Origin: Bacteroidales bacterium UBA4318
GTDB lineage: Bacteria; Bacteroidota; Bacteroidia; Bacteroidales; UBA932
Reading direction: 5' to 3'
NCBI GenBank assembly: GCA_002393895.1
Contig: DGUE01000055.1
Location: 1 to 8,518 of the forward strand
Length of the DNA: 8,518 bases
Shown here: one piece after another, positions 1-7,529 of the stretch
How positions within the stretch are numbered: the stretch's first letter is position 1
Layout: the number at the start of each line of letters is the position of its first letter
The notes under the pieces: model-generated
Seen by the model: the letters and a program-made list of their open reading frames with translations, nothing else
Databases searched by the model: none
Told to the model about the DNA's origin: nothing
Translations under genes and position numbers: made by a program

Positions 1-992
<992 letters not shown>

Positions 993-1014
993 TTATCGAT
1001 AAATTATGTAGTTG

Positions 1015-1905
1015 TCAGCTGATGCCGTTGATTGCCACTTCCACGCCGGCTGCGCCGCTGATGCGCTTCACGAGGCCCTGCAGCACGGTGCCGGGGCCAA
1101 GTTCGGTGAACTCAGCCGCACCGTCGGCGAGCATGTTTTTCACGCTCTGCGTCCAGCGTACCGGGCTTGTGAGCTGCTTGAGAAGGTTGTCTTTAATGCG
1201 GACGGGGTCGGTTTCTGGCAGGGCCGTCACATTCTGGTAGATGGGGCAGCGGGGTGCCTTGACCTCGGTGGCTTCGATGGCCTTTGCGAGCTCGGCGCGG
1301 GCGGGTTCCATGAGCGGGGAGTGGAAGGCTCCACCCACCGCGAGGGGAAGGGCGCGCTTTGCGCCGGCGGCCTTCAGGGCGTCGCACGCGGCGAGCACGG
1401 CCTCTTTCTCTCCGGAGATGACTATCTGCCCGTCGCAGTTGAAATTGGCGGGGATAACTATGCCGGGAACCTCGGCGCAGACTTTCTCGACGGTGTCGTC
1501 CGGCAAGCCGATGATGGCGGCCATGGTGCCAGGCACTTTCTCGCAGCATTTCTGCATCTCGTTGGCACGCACTGCCACGAGCCTGAGCCCATCTTCGAAA
1601 CTGACGGCTCCGGCCGCCACGAGTGCGGAGAATTCGCCGAGGGAGTGGCCTCCCACCATATCCGGCTTTTCAAGACCGGGGGTGCAGAGGGCGAGTGCGA
1701 CGGAGTGGATGAAGATGGCGGGCTGCGTCACTTTGGTAGCGCGAAGCTCTTCATCCGTGCCGTTGAACATTATGTTTGTAATGTTGAATCCGAGTATATC
1801 ATTTGCCTTGTCCATCAAGGCTTTTGCCTCGGGACTGCTTTCGTAGAGTTCTTTGCCCATTCCGGGGAACTGGGCCCCCTGTCCGGGGAAAACGTATGCC
1901 TTCAT
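1015..1905 (-). CDS. fabD: Malonyl-CoA:acyl carrier protein transacylase
   Basis: This gene encodes a 296-residue FabD, which moves the malonyl group from CoA to acyl carrier protein at the start of type II fatty-acid synthesis in the cytoplasm. Visible hallmarks are the N-terminal FPGQGAQFPGMG (residues 6-17), the nucleophile elbow GHSLGEF (86-92, Ser88), Arg113 in AVRANEMQ (the carboxylate-binding arginine), His195 in GGAFHSPLM (catalytic His), then PVRW and ELGPG near the C-terminus. The length matches the family (about 300). An in-frame ATG at 1983 would add 26 residues, but they do not resemble the family and would run through the promoter region, so the start at 1905 in front of MKAYVFPGQGAQ is preferred. 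It is followed after 25 bp by nifJ on the same strand, suggesting an operon in which the acetyl-CoA supplier is expressed with an acetyl-CoA-consuming pathway. The usual fab neighbours (fabH, fabG, acpP) are absent here. Confidence 0.97.
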   Translation of the reverse strand: MKAYVFPGQGAQFPGMGKELYESSPEAKALMDKANDILGFNITNIMFNGTDEELRATKVTQPAIFIHSVALALCTPGLEKPDMVGGHSLGEFSALVAAGAVSFEDGLRLVAVRANEMQKCCEKVPGTMAAIIGLPDDTVEKVCAEVPGIVIPANFNCDGQIVISGEKEAVLAACDALKAAGAKRALPLAVGGAFHSPLMEPARAELAKAIEATEVKAPRCPIYQNVTALPETDPVRIKDNLLKQLTSPVRWTQSVKNMLADGAAEFTELGPGTVLQGLVKRISGAAGVEVAINGIS

Positions 1906-1927
1906 ATCCGATTTAGGTTTAAGTCTA

Positions 1928-1935
1928 CAAATATA
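1928..1935 (-). promoter_or_regulatory. Putative -7 box of the fabD-nifJ promoter
   Basis: Read on the minus strand this is TATATTTG, an exact match to the Bacteroidetes -7 consensus TAnnTTTG. It lies 22 bp ahead of the fabD start codon, which would give a short leader. No TTTG -33 element is visible 19-21 bp upstream, so the assignment rests on one box only. Confidence 0.45.
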
Positions 1936-1948
1936 ACCAAAAAAATGG

Positions 1949-1956
1949 TATATTTG
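1949..1956 (+). promoter_or_regulatory. Putative -7 box of the tRNA-Arg promoter
   Basis: The plus strand reads TATATTTG, an exact TAnnTTTG box, 36 bp ahead of the first base of tRNA-Arg, leaving room for a precursor leader of roughly 30 nt. A -33 TTTG at the right spacing is not seen. It lies back to back with the fabD box, 13 bp away. Confidence 0.45.
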
Positions 1957-1992
1957 CAGTCCATTTTGCCGCTTTGCAGGCAATTCGGCTAT

Positions 1993-2064
1993 GCCCCTGT
2001 AGTTTAATGGATAGAATTTCGGATTCCGGTTCCGACGATAGGCGTTCGATTCGCCTCGGGGGTA
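1993..2064 (+). tRNA. tRNA-Arg (anticodon CCG)
   Basis: A 72-nt cloverleaf can be folded. The acceptor stem GCCCCTG/CGGGGGT has wobble pairs at G1-U72 and U6-G67. The D stem GTTT/GAAT includes two wobble pairs. The anticodon stem TCGGA/TCCGA is perfect around the loop TTCCGGT, with anticodon CCG at 2026-2028. The T arm is AGGCG-TTCGATT-CGCCT. The discriminator base is A2064. CCA is not encoded (the genome reads CGA), so it must be added after transcription. It decodes CGG arginine codons. The terminal G-U pair and weak D stem are slightly unusual, but the T loop and anticodon arm are canonical. Confidence 0.93.
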
Positions 2065-2098
2065 CGAAAAAGGACAGGTAAAAGCCTGTCCTTTTTCG
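2065..2098 (+). terminator. Perfect hairpin terminator behind tRNA-Arg, probably bidirectional
   Basis: A perfect 14-bp inverted repeat (CGAAAAAGGACAGG and its complement) with the 6-nt loop TAAAAG. The A-run on the left arm and T-run on the right arm make it a plausible intrinsic terminator in both directions: for tRNA-Arg, which ends one base before it, and for the M16 peptidase gene, whose stop codon lies 18 bp away on the other side. Confidence 0.88.
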
Positions 2099-2116
2099 TT
2101 TTATCGGAGTTAAAGA

Positions 2117-5017
2117 TTAGTATCCGAATACTTCTTCGAGGCTGACGACCTTGACCGGGCCGAGGGTCTTGAGGAAGTTCTGATCCAGGTCGGCGGGATC
2201 GCCGAGGATGGCATACACGTAGTTGCGTCCGGCAACCCACTTCTGCTGGGCGGCTTTCACATCTTCCAGGGTCATGCCCTGCACGGCCTCGAACACAGCC
2301 TTGTCGGTGGGTTCGCTCAGGCCGAGGCGGCGGCAGTCACGGTAGGTGTTCAGCACAGACATGCCGGTGACGCGCTTGGTGCGCATCCTGGAGAGGAGAC
2401 CGTCTTTGGCGATGGCGAATGCCGATTCGCTTTCAGGCATGTTCTCGATGATATCCTTGAATCCTTCGGAAGCTGCGCGCAGCTTATCGTTCTGGCTGGC
2501 GATGTAGGCGTAGAACATGTATCCGTTCACGGGATCTGTGGGTTCGCTGAGGTTGGCGAAAGCACTGTAGGCAAGGCCTCGGGCCTCACGCATCTCCTGG
2601 AACACAATGCTGTTCATGCCGCCACCGAAGTATTCGTTGTAGATTTCCACGCCGGGGGCGAGGGAGGCATCGAAACTGCCGCCCAGGTCGGTGTACTGCA
2701 CATACTGGAACTGCTTGGAATCGTAGGGGGCGACCACCACCTGGGCTTTGTCGCTGGGCAGACGCTTGGTGAACTTCTCTGCAAGAGGCTCAGGGTTCTC
2801 GCCAACTTTGTGGCAGTCGGAAAGCATCTTCTTGACTTCCTGCTCGGAAGCGGGGCCATAGTAGAGGATCTCATGACCCTTACCTGCCAGCTCGCGGGCT
2901 GCGGCAAGAAGCTCATCGGAGCTGAGGGCCATCACTGCCTCGTTGCTCATGGTAGTGTTCTTGACGAATTCGGGGCCGTAGAACAGGTAGCGCTGGAGAG
3001 AGTTGAAGCAGGCGCGCTGGCTGGCCTTTGCATCAACGCGGCCCTTCATCGCATCGAACTTGCAGTTGGCGAGGATAGCCTCGTCGCCGACAGCGTTGAA
3101 GAGCAGGTCTTCCATAAGCTTCACGGCTTCGGGAATGTTCTCGCTGAGGCCGGTGATGGTCATGGTGGTGCTGTGGGCGCCGGAACCCATGTTGAAGTTG
3201 CATGCGAGGTCGTACATCTTGCGGGCTATATCCTGACTGCTGAGTTCAGGGGTGCCGAGGTAGGAGATGTAGTCGAAGGCGTAGTTAAGCACGGGCATTT
3301 CTTCGATGCCGCGGTTGAACACGAACTGCACCGTAGCGATGTCGTTGAGCTGATTCTTCTTGTAGAGCACGTCCACACCTTCGCAGAGGGCGAACTTCTT
3401 CATATCCTTGTTGAAGTCCACGAATACGGGCTCGATGGGCTTCACCTCGCTGGCGGCAATTTCATCGAGGAAGGCGCTGCGCTTGTCGCGGTTGGTAGCG
3501 ATGGGGGTGATGGCCGGAGCCTCGATCTTCTTCTGGCTGTCATCCACTCCCTGGCGCTTGTAGGAGATTACGTAGTTGTTGTCCTTCAGGTATTCGTTGG
3601 CGAAGTCCACCACATCCTGCTTGGTCACCTTGCTGTAGCGCTCGATGTCGAGGGCGGCATCCTTCCAGTCTATGCCGGCGATGAATGCATCTACGAACAT
3701 GTTCGCACGGGCGCGGTTGTTCTCGAGCTGACGCATCTTCTGCAGGCGGATGTTATTGATTGTGGAGGTGATGAGCTCCTCGTCGAACTCTCCGGCGCGG
3801 AGCTTTGCAATCTCTTCAAGGGCAAGGTCTTTCACCTCATCCAGGGTCTGGCCCTGCTTGGGCATTCCCATAGCCATGAAGAAGCTGTAGTCCGGCTGGG
3901 TGTTGGTTCCTGCATAGAGGTACATGGCCTTCTGCTGCTGGTTCACATCCAGGTCGATGAGGCCGGCCTGGCCATTGCTGAGGATGCTGGATGCAATCTC
4001 GGAGACGGCTGTGGTCTTGAGATCGGTGGCGCCGGGAAGCCTCCATCCCATTGCGAACATCTCGGCCTCGAGGCCCTTGACTTCCTTGACCACGGGCTCG
4101 GTGATGGGCTGTTCGGGCTCATACTCGAGCTTGGGGATGTCCGGATTGGGCTCCCAGTCGCCGAAGTACTTCTTGATGATCTTTACCGCCTCCTTGGGGT
4201 TGAAGTCGCCGGAGAGGCAGATTGCGATGTTGTTCGGGCGGTAGTAGGTATTGAAAGTGCGCTTGATGTTGGTGATGGAAGGGTTCTTCAGCTGCTCCTG
4301 GGTGCCCAGAACGGTCTGGGTGCCGTAGGGATGATGGGGGAAGAGACCCTGATAGATGGATTCATACATCTTGCGGCCATCGCTGGTGAGGTTCATGTTG
4401 TACTCCTCGTAAACCGCCTCAAGCTCGGTGTGGAAACCGCGGATGACGTTGTGACGGAAGCGGTCTGCCTGGATCTTCGCCCAGTTTTCCACCTGGTTGG
4501 AAGGGATGTCCTCGGTGTAGACGGTCTCGTCGTAGGAGGTCCATGCGTTGGTGCCGCGGGCACCTATCATGCTCATCATCTTGTCGTACTCGTTGGGGAT
4601 GGCGATCTGGGATGCCAGGAAACTCACTGAGTCGATCTTTTTGTAATGGGCCTTGCGCTCTTCGGGGTCGGTGATGGTGCGGTATTGCTCGTAGAGCTGC
4701 TCTATCTGGTCCAAATAGGGCTTTTCTGCGGCATAATCCTGGGTGCCGAACTGCTCAGAACCTTTGAACATGAGGTGTTCGAAGTAGTGGGCGAGGCCGG
4801 TGGTTTCCTTAGGGTCGTTCTTTCCGCCTACGCGCACGGCGATAAAGGTCTGGATACGGGGTTCTTCTTTATTGACGGTCATGTAGACCTTGAGGCCGTT
4901 GTCCAGGGTGTAGATTTTAGCATTCATGGGGTCTCCTGCCACCTTTTCGTACTTGCAGCAGGAAACGGCGGCCACACTTGCGAGGGCCGCGATGAGCAGT
5001 AATTTGATAATTCTCAT
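2117..5017 (-). CDS. M16 family (insulinase/pitrilysin-like) zinc metallopeptidase, lipoprotein
   Basis: This gene encodes a 966-residue protein with two M16 halves in one chain. The signal peptide MRIIKLLLIAALASVAAVSC ends at a lipobox-like Cys20, so the mature enzyme is predicted to be lipid-anchored in the cell envelope. The inverted zinc motif H-Y-F-E-H occupies residues 77-81 (His77, Glu80, His81), and the third ligand is probably Glu198 in ELEAVYEEY. The gap to it is longer than the family's usual 76 or so residues because of a charged, probably helical insert near residues 100-150. The C-terminal half lacks the zinc motif, as expected, but keeps the R-x-x-R-G-L-A-Y motif (Arg810, Arg813, Tyr817) that helps bind substrate. 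M16 enzymes degrade peptides held in a closed chamber. An in-frame ATG at 5083 would add 22 residues ahead of the signal peptide and is rejected. The gene stands alone, ending at a shared terminator. The substrate is unknown. Confidence 0.93.
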   Translation of the reverse strand: MRIIKLLLIAALASVAAVSCCKYEKVAGDPMNAKIYTLDNGLKVYMTVNKEEPRIQTFIAVRVGGKNDPKETTGLAHYFEHLMFKGSEQFGTQDYAAEKPYLDQIEQLYEQYRTITDPEERKAHYKKIDSVSFLASQIAIPNEYDKMMSMIGARGTNAWTSYDETVYTEDIPSNQVENWAKIQADRFRHNVIRGFHTELEAVYEEYNMNLTSDGRKMYESIYQGLFPHHPYGTQTVLGTQEQLKNPSITNIKRTFNTYYRPNNIAICLSGDFNPKEAVKIIKKYFGDWEPNPDIPKLEYEPEQPITEPVVKEVKGLEAEMFAMGWRLPGATDLKTTAVSEIASSILSNGQAGLIDLDVNQQQKAMYLYAGTNTQPDYSFFMAMGMPKQGQTLDEVKDLALEEIAKLRAGEFDEELITSTINNIRLQKMRQLENNRARANMFVDAFIAGIDWKDAALDIERYSKVTKQDVVDFANEYLKDNNYVISYKRQGVDDSQKKIEAPAITPIATNRDKRSAFLDEIAASEVKPIEPVFVDFNKDMKKFALCEGVDVLYKKNQLNDIATVQFVFNRGIEEMPVLNYAFDYISYLGTPELSSQDIARKMYDLACNFNMGSGAHSTTMTITGLSENIPEAVKLMEDLLFNAVGDEAILANCKFDAMKGRVDAKASQRACFNSLQRYLFYGPEFVKNTTMSNEAVMALSSDELLAAARELAGKGHEILYYGPASEQEVKKMLSDCHKVGENPEPLAEKFTKRLPSDKAQVVVAPYDSKQFQYVQYTDLGGSFDASLAPGVEIYNEYFGGGMNSIVFQEMREARGLAYSAFANLSEPTDPVNGYMFYAYIASQNDKLRAASEGFKDIIENMPESESAFAIAKDGLLSRMRTKRVTGMSVLNTYRDCRRLGLSEPTDKAVFEAVQGMTLEDVKAAQQKWVAGRNYVYAILGDPADLDQNFLKTLGPVKVVSLEEVFGY

Positions 5018-5039
5018 TGTTTTGTTGATATGATTGGTG

Positions 5040-5047
5040 CAAATGTA
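5040..5047 (-). promoter_or_regulatory. Putative -7 box for the M16 peptidase gene
   Basis: The minus strand reads TACATTTG, an exact TAnnTTTG match, 22 bp ahead of the peptidase start codon, the same distance as for fabD. No clear TTTG -33 box is seen at 19-21 bp. It also argues for the start at 5017, because the longer reading frame would begin upstream of this box. Confidence 0.45.
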
Positions 5048-5104
5048 AGAAAAAATGTATAAATTTGCCGTGAAGTTTTTCATAGTTTAAGTTTAGGTTA
5101 AGTA

Positions 5105-5135
5105 GCGGGGTGCTCGCAGTGATGCGGGTCCCCGT
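5105..5135. other. Strong GC-rich hairpin with GTGA tetraloop
   Basis: Bases 5105-5112 and 5113-5118 pair with 5123-5128 and 5129-5135 to form a stem of about 13 pairs (including G-U wobbles) with a single bulged T at 5111. The loop GTGA is of the GNRA class. No T-run follows on either strand, so it is not a standard intrinsic terminator. It sits upstream of the predicted peptidase promoter and 134 bp ahead of the next plus-strand start codon. It could be a structured leader of the plus-strand gene, a small RNA element, or a DNA cruciform site. Confidence 0.45.
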
Positions 5136-5158
5136 GAATTATTTATGTCCCGGGATGT

Positions 5159-5199
5159 CGTTTTTTTTAAGTTTGCATATGCGGAAACTTAAAAAAACG
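5159..5199. repeat. AT-rich inverted repeat with palindromic centre
   Basis: A perfect 13-bp inverted repeat (5162-5174 with 5185-5197; arm TTTTTTTAAGTTT) is extended by an outer CG pair after one extra T. The 10-nt centre contains the palindrome GCATATGC (5175-5182). The arms carry two of the four TTTAAGTTT motifs in convergent orientation. An operator for a dimeric regulator of the divergent genes is the simplest reading. As RNA it would be an unstable A-U stem, so a terminator role is unlikely. Confidence 0.6.
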
Positions 5200-5268
5200 T
5201 ACTTTATGATAGGTTTCAGGGGGTATTTTTAAGTTTCCTTTCTATATTATTGCAGGAAAAAATGCCTT

Positions 5269-6375
5269 ATGAAAACGAAAGCCTTTTTTCCTGCCTGCGC
5301 ACTTCTTGCTGCGCTGAACCTTGCCCCTTCTTGTCTTGCTCCAGTGCCTGCGGCCGTAGAGCCCGCTGTGCTGCGCCTGAGCCTGGCGCCTGATGGGGAA
5401 TCCATCACATCCACAAAAGCAACTGCCGACCCTTTCGACACCGGCAGCTACATCCTCAGCATTACATCTTCTGAAGGAAAGACTGTTTTCCAGGGTTTGT
5501 GGGGTTCGAGACCGGACGAGTTCGAACTGGAGCCCGGAAGTTATGCCATCTCCATGCTTTCCACCCCTTTCAAGGATCCTGAGTATGACTGTCCGCAGTT
5601 TGGCGATAACCGCAGCCTGACCCTTTCTGAGGGGCAGGTGGCGGATGTGGAACTGTCTGTCTGCCAGCTGAATGCCGGAATCAGGCTGAAGCTGGACGAA
5701 AAGTTCGTTGCCACCTACAAGGATGCTTCGCTGTTCCTGCGTTCTGCGGCCGGAACGCTGGCTTTCGGCTTTGGTGAAACCCGAACTGCCTATTTCCAGC
5801 CCGGACGGGTGGCTATACTTCTGAACCGTGGCGGAAAGACATCCACCGTGCACAGCCTGGAACTGCGCCCGGCAGAAATCCTGACACTCCGCCTGACAGT
5901 GGCCGAGAGCATGCCCAGGGCCGTGCCGGTGACGGGCGTAAACGTGGTAGTGCGCATAGATACGGTACGCTTGTGGTCATCTGCCGAAATCGCATGGGAC
6001 GGGAGCAGCTCCGGGGGTGATGATCCGGTGCCTGTGGTGCCCGAATCGGTGAGTGTCGGGGCTGCCAGGGGAATGGCAGGGGCGAAGGATGTGTGGGTGT
6101 GCGGATACATCGTGGGAGGGGATCTCTCCTCGAAATACTGTTCGTTCGAGGGACCCTTCTCTTCGCGCACCAATCTGGTTCTGGCCGATGTGCCTTCCTG
6201 CAAGGACAGGGACAAGTGCCTGAGCGTGCAACTGGCTTCGGGAGATATCCGCGTAGCCCTCAATCTGGTAGACAATCCGTCGCTTCTCGGCCGCCAGGTG
6301 TGGCTCCGGGGCGATGTGGTAGAATCATACTACGGCCTCCCCGGCCTCCAGAAACTCTCCGACTACCGGCTCTGA
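5269..6375 (+). CDS. DUF4493-like/DUF6359-like lipoprotein of unknown function
   Basis: This gene encodes a 368-residue protein with a signal peptide and lipobox-like NLAPSC, giving Cys22 as the probable lipidated residue; it is therefore likely anchored in the outer membrane. Residues about 38-240 resemble the DUF4493 family of Bacteroidales surface proteins: GSYILSITSSEG followed by GLWGSRPDEFELEPGSYAI, then beta-rich sequence with repeated L-x-L-x patterns, comparable in style to fimbrillin-type beta domains. A Ser/Gly-rich linker (about 245-258) leads to a C-terminal DUF6359-like OB-fold domain (about 264-368) with VCGYIVGG, LVLADVPS, LSVQLASGDIR, NPSLLGRQVWLRGDV and YYGLPGL. No catalytic residues are apparent and the function is unknown. 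The start follows an A-rich leader without Shine-Dalgarno; an out-of-frame ATG 7 bp upstream is ignored. It is divergent from the M16 lipoprotein. The stop codon lies in a tandem 15-bp duplication. Family names come from remembered sequence patterns, not a search. Confidence 0.85.
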   Translation: MKTKAFFPACALLAALNLAPSCLAPVPAAVEPAVLRLSLAPDGESITSTKATADPFDTGSYILSITSSEGKTVFQGLWGSRPDEFELEPGSYAISMLSTPFKDPEYDCPQFGDNRSLTLSEGQVADVELSVCQLNAGIRLKLDEKFVATYKDASLFLRSAAGTLAFGFGETRTAYFQPGRVAILLNRGGKTSTVHSLELRPAEILTLRLTVAESMPRAVPVTGVNVVVRIDTVRLWSSAEIAWDGSSSGGDDPVPVVPESVSVGAARGMAGAKDVWVCGYIVGGDLSSKYCSFEGPFSSRTNLVLADVPSCKDRDKCLSVQLASGDIRVALNLVDNPSLLGRQVWLRGDVVESYYGLPGLQKLSDYRL

Positions 6376-6395
6376 CCGCCCCGGCTCTGACCGCC
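6366..6395. repeat. Perfect 15-bp tandem duplication across a stop codon
   Basis: CCGGCTCTGACCGCC occurs at 6366-6380 and again immediately at 6381-6395 with no mismatch. The first copy contains the last codons and TGA stop of the lipoprotein gene, so the second is a non-coding duplicate. It suggests recent slippage or end repair at the left edge of the repeat-rich region. Confidence 0.85.
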
Positions 6396-6453
6396 GGTCG
6401 GGCCTGGCTCGGGCCCCTTGGCCGCCTCCGGAACCCCGAATTGCCCCAGTTTT
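6396..6453. other. GC-rich spacer between the lipoprotein gene and the REP doublet
   Basis: This short stretch has no gene. It can form small GC hairpins, for example GGGCC at 6400-6404 with GGCCC at 6412-6416. No T-run follows, so no intrinsic terminator is evident after the lipoprotein gene and transcripts could read into the transposase. No TAnnTTTG promoter box is seen here. Confidence 0.4.
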
Positions 6454-6546
6454 GCCACCCTCGTGGTCAAAACAGGCCTCCAGTGACCACAAACCCCCTC
6501 GAAACGCCACCCTCGTGGTCAAAACGGGCCTCCAGTGACCACGACC
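6454..6546. repeat. Left REP doublet (two hairpin units, 52-bp period)
   Basis: Two direct copies of a REP-like unit start at 6454 and 6506. Each has a hairpin with arms GTGGTCA and TGACCAC (6463-6469 with 6484-6490; 6515-6521 with 6536-6542) and a 14-nt loop containing the palindrome AGGCCT in the first copy. The second copy gains an eighth C-G pair (6514 with 6543) and has G for A at 6526. The units are separated by the 15-nt spacer AAACCCCCTCGAAAC. An alternative short stem, CCAC (6455-6458) with GTGG (6463-6466), could compete with the main hairpin. The doublet ends 11 bp ahead of the transposase start codon. Confidence 0.9.
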
Positions 6547-6557
6547 AAAACAAAAAA

Positions 6558-7529
6558 ATGAACAATTACGATAAACCTATCCGTCTGTCCTTCTCCGGCC
6601 ATGAACAACGGTGCGAAGCCACTTTTTCTAACGGCGGGCCATACTGGCATTTATGCACCCCCGGACAATTCACGGAAATCCTTTGTGAAACACGTGAGGA
6701 CTATGTCTTTTATATGAACCTCATAGCAATAGCAACTGCAGTGACAGGAGTCAAAATCATTACCTTCCAAGTAATGAGCAATCACTTCCACTTTATTCTT
6801 GAGGGGCCAGAATGCCTATGTCAGGAATTCTTCAAAAGAATTAAAAACAGGATGCTGCGGTATTATCCGGCCGAAAACAGATATAAAAACCTTGTGGATT
6901 TCACTGCCAAGGTGTTGCCGATTCCCGATCTGGTTGCGCTACGCAACGAGGTGGTATACACAAACAGAAATGGCTACCTGATTGACCCCAGATACACTCC
7001 TTTTTCGTACCCGTGGGGCAGTGGGAATCTTTTCTTTAACCCGTATGCTCGATTGCTTGATTCACAACCATATAGCAGTTTATCCGACAGAGAAAAGAAG
7101 TCGCTTTGCAAGAGTCGTCTCCTGGTTCTCCCCGAAGGGTATAGGGTGCGCAATGGAGTAATTGTGCCTGAATCTTATTGCTCTTATAGTAAAGGTGAAG
7201 CCCTCTTCCGGGATGCGCATCATTACTTCGCTTCGGTATCCAAAAACTATGAGGCTTATAGTGCCGTAGCAAAATCACTAGGAGAGGAGATAATACTGAC
7301 CGATGAAGAGATGTTTGCAATGGTGGTAACAAAGAGTAAAAGGGAATACGGTGAAAACCGGCCTTCAATGCTCCCTCAAAATGTCAAGTTGGACTATGCA
7401 CGAATGATGCGTCAGGATTATTATGCATCAGAAGGTCAGATTCAGCGAATACTGAAACTTGACAGAAAGGATATTGGCGAATTGTTTGGCCGCTCCGCTA
7501 CCCTCGTGGTCAAAACAGGCCTCCAGTGA
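6558..7529 (+). CDS. REP-associated tyrosine transposase (RAYT; Y1 HUH, IS200-like)
   Basis: This gene encodes a 323-residue protein related to the Y1 transposases of the IS200/IS605 group. The metal-binding HUH motif is His76-Phe77-His78 in QVMSNHFHFIL. The best candidate for the nucleophilic tyrosine is Tyr134 in EVVYTNRNGY, which corresponds to the Y-x-x-x-N-P-like motif of RAYTs; Tyr102/Tyr103 in RMLRYYP are less likely. A C-terminal helix-turn-helix-like segment (EGQIQRILKLDRKDIGELFG, 292-311) probably contributes DNA binding. At 323 residues it is about twice the size of the classical E. coli TnpA-REP, as in other Bacteroidetes members. RAYTs cut and join single-stranded REP DNA, here most likely the flanking hairpins. 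The ATG follows a run of A and is the first start after the left REP doublet; the frame stays open upstream into the lipoprotein gene, but that extension is unrelated. The last eleven residues, SATLVVKTGLQ less its first Ser plus the TGA, are read from the downstream REP. No promoter is visible. Confidence 0.88.
   Translation: MNNYDKPIRLSFSGHEQRCEATFSNGGPYWHLCTPGQFTEILCETREDYVFYMNLIAIATAVTGVKIITFQVMSNHFHFILEGPECLCQEFFKRIKNRMLRYYPAENRYKNLVDFTAKVLPIPDLVALRNEVVYTNRNGYLIDPRYTPFSYPWGSGNLFFNPYARLLDSQPYSSLSDREKKSLCKSRLLVLPEGYRVRNGVIVPESYCSYSKGEALFRDAHHYFASVSKNYEAYSAVAKSLGEEIILTDEEMFAMVVTKSKREYGENRPSMLPQNVKLDYARMMRQDYYASEGQIQRILKLDRKDIGELFGRSATLVVKTGLQ

Larger units (their letters stand above)
5086..5236. 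promoter_or_regulatory. Four copies of TTTAAGTTT in a divergent intergenic region
   Basis: The nonamer TTTAAGTTT occurs at 5086-5094, 5166-5174 and 5228-5236 on the plus strand and at 5185-5193 on the minus strand. The last two share a longer 13-mer, TTTTTAAGTTTCC (5226-5238 plus, 5183-5195 minus). The copies lie between the divergent starts of the M16 lipoprotein and the DUF4493-like lipoprotein, a position that fits binding sites for a shared regulator. That role is inference. AT-rich sequence favours chance matches, but four in about 150 bp is more than expected. Confidence 0.4.

Noticed and set aside
1012..2007. Plus-strand reading frame of 331 codons over fabD
   Set aside because: Antisense shadow of fabD that also runs into the tRNA-Arg gene; its translation is His/Gly/Ala-rich without recognisable motifs.
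2810..4630. Long plus-strand reading frame (606 codons) inside the M16 gene
   Set aside because: It is an antisense shadow of the peptidase: low-complexity Val/Gly/Leu-rich translation with no domain, fully covered by a gene with clear motifs.
5159..5199. Inverted repeat considered as an intrinsic terminator
   Set aside because: The stem is almost wholly A-T, it is not at the end of any gene, and both neighbouring genes run away from it.
6093..6557. A 155-codon open extension upstream of the transposase start
   Set aside because: It runs out of frame through the end of the lipoprotein gene and through both left REP units, and has no recognisable protein character; openness is explained by high GC content. 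The ATG at 6558 fits the family.
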